Source: Micromonospora sp. NBC_01699 (GTDB taxonomy: Bacteria > Actinomycetota > Actinomycetes > Mycobacteriales > Micromonosporaceae). Taken from it: a stretch of 64,000 nucleotides of DNA. Made by a program: the position numbers and the translations under genes. Location of the stretch: contig NZ_CP109199.1 in assembly GCF_036250065.1 (NCBI RefSeq), positions 7,004,001-7,068,000 on the forward strand, read 5' to 3'. Below the pieces are notes generated by a model, which did not search any database, had not been told where the DNA came from, and saw only the letters and a program-made list of their open reading frames with translations. Below, piece after piece: positions 60,254 to 64,000 of the stretch. Every line of letters starts with the position of its first letter. Positions within the stretch are counted from its first letter, which is position 1.

Positions 60254-61645
60254 GTGCCCCCTGCCTCCCGCCCCTCCCGGCGCCGGGCCACCGCGAGTTG
60301 GGGACGTCGACGCCGAGCCACCGCCACCGGTCCGGCGACCGGCACCGGCGGGCGGTCCGGTGCGCGGGCGCTGGCCGCCGCCACCCTGGCCCTCGGCCTG
60401 CTGCTGAGCAGCGCGCTGACCGCCTGCGACGGCTCCTCGGACACGGCGACCGAGGAGCCGATCCGACTCTCGATCTTCTGGTGGGGCGGTGACAAGCGCG
60501 CCGAGTTGACCGAGCGGGCGCTCAAGCTCTACTCGTCCCGGCACCCCGAGGTGACCTTCCAGGTCACCTGGCAGGGCAACACCGGCTACTACGAACGCCT
60601 GTCCAGCCAGGCCGCCGGCGGCAACCCGCCCGACCTGTTCCAGATCGACGACAACTACCTGACCGAGTACGCCGAACGCGAGATCGTGCTCGACCTGAGC
60701 GACTACGTACGCTCCGAGCGGCTCGACCTCACCGGTCTGCCCCCCAGCCTGGCCCAGTACGGCAAGGTCGCCGGCCGGACGATGGCCGTCGCCGCGGCCG
60801 AGAACACGCCCGGACTGATCTACAACAAGAGCCTGCTGCTCCGCCTCGGGCTGCCCGAACCCCGCATCGGCATGCCGTACGACGAGTTCGTCGAGTGGGC
60901 GACCCAGGTCACCGAGAAGAGCGACGGCAAGATCGCCGGCACCATGGATCCGTCGGCCGACTACAAGGCCCTCTGGTTGTGGCTGCGGGAACAGGGCAAG
61001 GAGCTGTATCGGGGGCGGCAGCTCGGCTTCACCGAGGCGGATCTGACCCGCTGGTTCGAGCTGTGGCGCAACGCGCGCGCCAGCCGGGCCACCCCGTCCC
61101 CGGCGGTCGTCGCGGAGGCGAACAGCGGCGACGTCACCCGCCAACTGGTCGCCACCGGCAAGGCCGCGACCAGCTTCATGTGGTCGAACCAGTTGCCCGA
61201 GTTGCAGAAGTTGACCCAGGACGAACTCGGCCTGGTCAGCTATCCCGGCGCGCCGAAGGCCCAGTGGGCGCGGGCGTCGATGTACTGGGCGGCGTTTCGC
61301 GGCACCCGCCACCCGGACACCGTGGCGGACGTGATCAACTTCCTGGTGAACGACGTGGAGGCGGGGCAGATCCTCGGCACCGAGCGCGGGCTGAGCGCCA
61401 ACCTCAGCGTCCGCTCGTACGTCGACGGCACGCTGACCGACCCGAGCATGAAACTCACCGCGTCCTTCGAGACCTCGATGATCGACCGGTTCGGGCCCGC
61501 CCCGACGCCGCCACCGCGTGGACACGCGAAGGTCCGGGCCCTCCTGATCACCATCGGGGAGAGCGCCCAGGCCGGCCGGATCACCTCCAGGGAGGCGGCG
61601 CGGGACTTCGTCAGCCAGGCCAACGCCGCGCTGGCCGGCGGCTGA
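60254..61645 (+). CDS. Extracellular solute-binding lipoprotein (sugar ABC type)
   Basis: A 463-residue family 1 solute-binding protein. After an Arg-rich N-terminus, a lipoprotein signal (ALAAATLALGLLLSSALTAC) ends at the lipidated Cys. Binding-protein motifs include FWWGGDKRAELTERALKLYS and NPPDLFQIDDNYLTEYAE. It would capture oligosaccharides for an ABC importer, but no permease genes are adjacent. GTG 60254 is preferred because AGGAG lies five bases upstream; GTG 60236 is in frame. Confidence 0.9.
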   Translation: MPPASRPSRRRATASWGRRRRATATGPATGTGGRSGARALAAATLALGLLLSSALTACDGSSDTATEEPIRLSIFWWGGDKRAELTERALKLYSSRHPEVTFQVTWQGNTGYYERLSSQAAGGNPPDLFQIDDNYLTEYAEREIVLDLSDYVRSERLDLTGLPPSLAQYGKVAGRTMAVAAAENTPGLIYNKSLLLRLGLPEPRIGMPYDEFVEWATQVTEKSDGKIAGTMDPSADYKALWLWLREQGKELYRGRQLGFTEADLTRWFELWRNARASRATPSPAVVAEANSGDVTRQLVATGKAATSFMWSNQLPELQKLTQDELGLVSYPGAPKAQWARASMYWAAFRGTRHPDTVADVINFLVNDVEAGQILGTERGLSANLSVRSYVDGTLTDPSMKLTASFETSMIDRFGPAPTPPPRGHAKVRALLITIGESAQAGRITSREAARDFVSQANAALAGG

Positions 61646-61672
61646 GCAACCCCGTACACCGCCGCGAGCGGG

Positions 61673-61921
61673 TCACCGGCGACCGGAACGGCGACGGACC
61701 AGCAGCAGTAGAACCACCACGATCGCCACCACGACCACGCCGCAGCAGACCAGGCCGAACAGGCCGAAACCGACACCACTGCGCCGGGGCCGGCGAGCGG
61801 CCTCCAGCACCAACTCGCCGGTGCCCGACGACGCCCAGGCCGCCACCGGCACGAATACCGCCAGGCTCGCCGTGAGAACGACGGCACTGAGCCTTGCCCA
61901 CCACTTTCCAAGAGAAGCCAT
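61673..61921 (-). CDS. Small exported/membrane protein
   Basis: An 82-residue protein with an N-terminal signal sequence (LSAVVLTASLAVFVPVAAWAS), a short extracellular stretch and a C-terminal transmembrane segment (FGLVCCGVVVVAIVVVLLLL) ending RRRSGRR. The double Cys lies in the membrane segment. GGAGG precedes the ATG. No family recognised. Confidence 0.75.
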   Translation of the reverse strand: MASLGKWWARLSAVVLTASLAVFVPVAAWASSGTGELVLEAARRPRRSGVGFGLFGLVCCGVVVVAIVVVLLLLVRRRSGRR

Positions 61922-62023
61922 GGCTACATCCTCCGTGTTGGGCGCAACCCGTACGCCGCGCTCGGTCGAAACGGACGTTACCCACGGCGGGGCGGAAAGT
62001 ACCCTCGGGCCGACGGGTAACGC

Positions 62024-63049
62024 TCACGGGCGCAGTGGGCGGACCGCCTGCCAGTTCGGGTCGTAGCGGGAACGCAGCCGTACCCGCCCCTGATCCCAGC
62101 CCTGTACGGCCTCCCGTAGCGGCCCGAGCGGCGACACGCCCGCCTCGGCGTACAGGTGGAAGGTCCGGCGGCCGGCGCTGCTCTCATGGGCGACCAGCAC
62201 CGCGCTCCCGGCGGCGGCCGTGATCCGCTCCTCCAGCCGCTCCAGCGCGGCCAGCGCCGCCTCGGTCGGCAGCCCGGTCTCCGGCACCGCCCGGTACGGC
62301 ACCGCCACTGCCAGGTGGGTGTCGAGGTGCGGCCAGCGGATCGGCTTGAGCGGGTGCCGCACCGCGGCGACCTGTGCCTTGCCGGCGACCGGGGCGCGTT
62401 CGAGCAGCAGCCAGCTCGTCTCCCGCAACCGCCGGGCCAACTGGGCGATCACCTCGGTGAGCGCCTCACCCGACTCGGTCCGGGGCGGCAGCGTCGCGCT
62501 CACCTCGACCACGCCCACCCACAGCTCGACCGCGACCTCACCGAGCAGCCAGTCCAGGGCCAGGAACGCGACCCGCATCCGGTCCGGTTCACCGAGCTGG
62601 GCGAAGGCCGGGTGGTGTACGAGCACGTCCACCTCGTACCGGTCGGGGTCGATCCGGCAGGCGAACCGCAACTCGGGCAGCTTGATCTCCTGCCCGGAGA
62701 CGGTCAGCGCGGCCGACAGCGAGTTCGGATCGGGCTGCCGGGTCGAGTGGTACTCCCAGCGCTCGTCGGCGGCCGGCGCCGCCCGGCGCCAACGTTCGGC
62801 GACCGCCCGCAGGCGGGGCGCGCCGGCGGCCGAGACGACGAGCGCGTTGCCGGCGCGGGCGCCCTGGGCGAACTCCCACTCCAACTCCCGGTCGATCGCC
62901 TTCACCCGTCCACTGACCTCGGCGATGAGATCGTCCGACCAGGTGCCGTCGGCGATGGCCGCCTCCACCCGGGACCGTGCGCCGGGCCACCACCGCCAGA
63001 ATTCCACGATCGCCGGACCGACATTCCTGTGCTGGCGCGAGAACAGCAT
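62024..63049 (-). CDS. Conserved hypothetical protein
   Basis: A 341-residue soluble protein beginning MLFSRQHRNVGPAIVEFWRW. It has two parts: residues 1-195 (with RVAFLALDWLLGEVAVELWV) and a C-terminal alpha/beta part with TAAAGSAVLVAHESSAGRRT and FHLYAEAGVSPLGPLREAVQ. The N-terminus resembles proteins annotated with DUF695-like domains, but that is not certain. No catalytic motif was recognised. Confidence 0.75.
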   Translation of the reverse strand: MLFSRQHRNVGPAIVEFWRWWPGARSRVEAAIADGTWSDDLIAEVSGRVKAIDRELEWEFAQGARAGNALVVSAAGAPRLRAVAERWRRAAPAADERWEYHSTRQPDPNSLSAALTVSGQEIKLPELRFACRIDPDRYEVDVLVHHPAFAQLGEPDRMRVAFLALDWLLGEVAVELWVGVVEVSATLPPRTESGEALTEVIAQLARRLRETSWLLLERAPVAGKAQVAAVRHPLKPIRWPHLDTHLAVAVPYRAVPETGLPTEAALAALERLEERITAAAGSAVLVAHESSAGRRTFHLYAEAGVSPLGPLREAVQGWDQGRVRLRSRYDPNWQAVRPLRP

Positions 63050-63185
63050 GGCAACGGAGCGTACGACCGATCGGCACAACTGTTGATCGGCCGATCAGCC
63101 TGACTCGGTGATCTTCACCGATATCTGCCCCGCGCCGAGCCCGGGAACCGGCGCGGGGAACTGGTGTGCGGGGGACAGAAATACG

Positions 63186-63218
63186 AAAAACCCCCGGACG
63201 TATCGTCCGGGGGTTTTT
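63186..63218 (-). terminator. Rho-independent terminator of tRNA-fMet
   Basis: Perfect 15-bp arms AAAAACCCCCGGACG (63186-63200) and CGTCCGGGGGTTTTT (63204-63218) just downstream of the tRNA on the minus strand, with A/T runs for both directions. Confidence 0.92.
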
Positions 63219-63225
63219 CCATTCG

Positions 63226-63299
63226 TAGCGGGGACAGGATTTGAACCTGCGACCTCTGGGTTATGAGCCCAGCGAGCTACCGAGCTGCTCCACCCCGCG
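63226..63299 (-). tRNA. tRNA-fMet (initiator), anticodon CAT
   Basis: A 74-nt initiator tRNA without encoded CCA. The 5' end reads CGCGGGGTGGAGCAG and the anticodon arm GGGCTCATAACCC has the three G:C pairs typical of initiator tRNA. The first base pair of the acceptor stem is unpaired (C1-U72), another initiator feature, and the T-arm contains GGTTCAAATCC. Confidence 0.96.
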
Positions 63300-63466
63300 T
63301 CGGCTCGTTAACACTAGCGCACCAGCACACGAGCCCGCAAAACGAGCCGCCACAAGGCGCCCGTTTCGGCGCTGACCAGGCCGTTTGCCGCCGGCACAGG
63401 GCAATGGCCGGGCCACCGCAGGCAACGGTCCGGCCATTGCCGGCAAAACCCATACCCCAGAAAAGA

Positions 63467-63509
63467 GCTCGGGGTACGGAAATCAGCGAACTGATTCCGT
63501 ACCCCGAGC
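63467..63509 (-). terminator. Rho-independent terminator of the UPF0182 gene
   Basis: Nearly perfect 19-20-bp arms (63467-63486 and 63491-63509, one bulged A) with CGAA loop; on the minus strand it is followed by TCTTTTCT. A further 11-bp hairpin (GCAATGGCCGG/CCGGCCATTGC) lies at 63401-63440. The remaining space to the tRNA holds no gene. Confidence 0.85.
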
Positions 63510-63535
63510 CTGTGCTAAGACCAGCCGTACGCCGC

Positions 63536-64000
63536 TCAGCCGCTCGGCGTACCGGCCGGAGCGTTCGGTGTGGCCGAAGGCGCCGTGGACGAGCCCGCCG
63601 GTGCCGCACCCGGCACCCCGGCCGCCCGCTGGGCCGCCTGGAACTCGGTCAGCGCGGCGTCCAGCGTCTTCAGCGACTTGCCCCACCGCTCGACGTCACC
63701 CGACGCCTGCGCGGCCTGGACCTCGGCGATCGCCTGCTGCACCTTGGCCGCCGCGGCGGCCAGCTCACCGGTGAGCGTCGGCGGTGGCGTCGGCGTCGCG
63801 CCGGGGCTCGGCGTGGCCGGCGGGTTGTCGCTCGGTGGCGGCGACGTGCCGGGTGGTGGCGGGTTCGTGGCGCCGGCCGCCTTGCCCTGCTCGACCAGCT
63901 GCTTGATGCCGTCCTGCAACGTGTTGGCCAGCACCACGTACTCGCCGCCGTCGCCGTAGGAGAGCAGGACCCGCTGGAGCAGTGGGTACGCGTTCTGCTG
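63536..64000 (-). CDS. UPF0182 family membrane protein, C-terminal fragment
   Basis: The last 154 codons of a gene running off the right edge. The sequence QNAYPLLQRVLLSYGDGGEY and then VVLANTLQDGIKQLV is the end of the large UPF0182 (Rv3193c-like) membrane proteins, which are about 1,000 residues. A Pro/Thr linker and a helical tail (AAAAAKVQQAIAEVQAAQAS) follow, and a Pro/Ala-rich end. The stop is at 63536. Confidence 0.88.
   Translation of the reverse strand, partial: QQNAYPLLQRVLLSYGDGGEYVVLANTLQDGIKQLVEQGKAAGATNPPPPGTSPPPSDNPPATPSPGATPTPPPTLTGELAAAAAKVQQAIAEVQAAQASGDVERWGKSLKTLDAALTEFQAAQRAAGVPGAAPAGSSTAPSATPNAPAGTPSG

Overview
The window comes from the chromosome of a high-GC actinomycete, most likely a member of the Micromonosporaceae (Micromonospora or a close relative). 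The evidence is the GC-rich coding bias throughout, multifunctional 2-oxoglutarate decarboxylase (kgd), nickel superoxide dismutase with its maturation protease, two WhiB-like proteins, a mycothiol-type SigR/RsrA pair, the 24-residue ribosomal protein bL37, XRE/DUF397 remnants and DUF5709. Most of the sequence is ordinary housekeeping DNA carrying a few mobile, decayed or repeat-rich patches.

Layout. 0-6 kb: the 3' part of kgd, a DUF6104 protein, and a pta-ackA acetate operon. 6-18 kb: a small membrane protein, a secreted beta-helix protein, a quinone-oxidoreductase-like enzyme, malic enzyme, the divergent sodX/sodN pair with an overlapping acetyltransferase, and a large secreted subtilase facing a LuxR-type regulator. 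18-23.7 kb is an accessory patch: a TetR/VOC pair with paired operators and a 14-bp minisatellite, a complete IS5-family element with CTAG target duplication, an aminoglycoside-phosphotransferase-like gene, and two decayed genes (ankyrin, XRE-DUF5753) next to DUF397.

23.7-48.7 kb: an orphan anti-sigma ATPase, a lipid kinase, then a block with the same gene content and order as Mycobacterium tuberculosis Rv3219-Rv3228: whiB1, pdtaS, TB7.3-like biotin carrier, RsrA/RshA, SigR/SigH, SRAP, aroA, rsgA, followed here by hisN. The block is interrupted by an aldo-keto reductase and by a translationally chained sulfate-assimilation operon (leader peptide - sir - zinc ribbon - cysH - sirB). 48.8-57 kb: a transporter-like membrane protein, a glycosyltransferase, DUF5709, a NarL-type two-component pair, a HATPase, an atypical PRPP synthetase and glpK. 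57.2-59.0 kb: a DprA-like/phosphoribosyltransferase module resembling the ShosTA toxin-antitoxin/defence pair, with a LexA-like box upstream and a frameshifted PRTase gene. 59-64 kb: purC, an orphan sugar-binding lipoprotein, small envelope proteins, initiator tRNA-Met and the C-terminus of a UPF0182 membrane protein.

The most unusual non-coding signal is a set of dispersed palindromes. Family A (core GATCTAGGGCA, three copies, one split by the IS) and family B (core TTGATCATGAAGTTA, two copies) lie at gene 3' ends. Each sits exactly where a C-rich top strand changes to a G-rich top strand, and the skew runs into the ends of the flanking genes. The other notable regulatory signals are a SigR autoregulatory promoter, CRP-like sites before whiB1, and a sulfur leader peptide.
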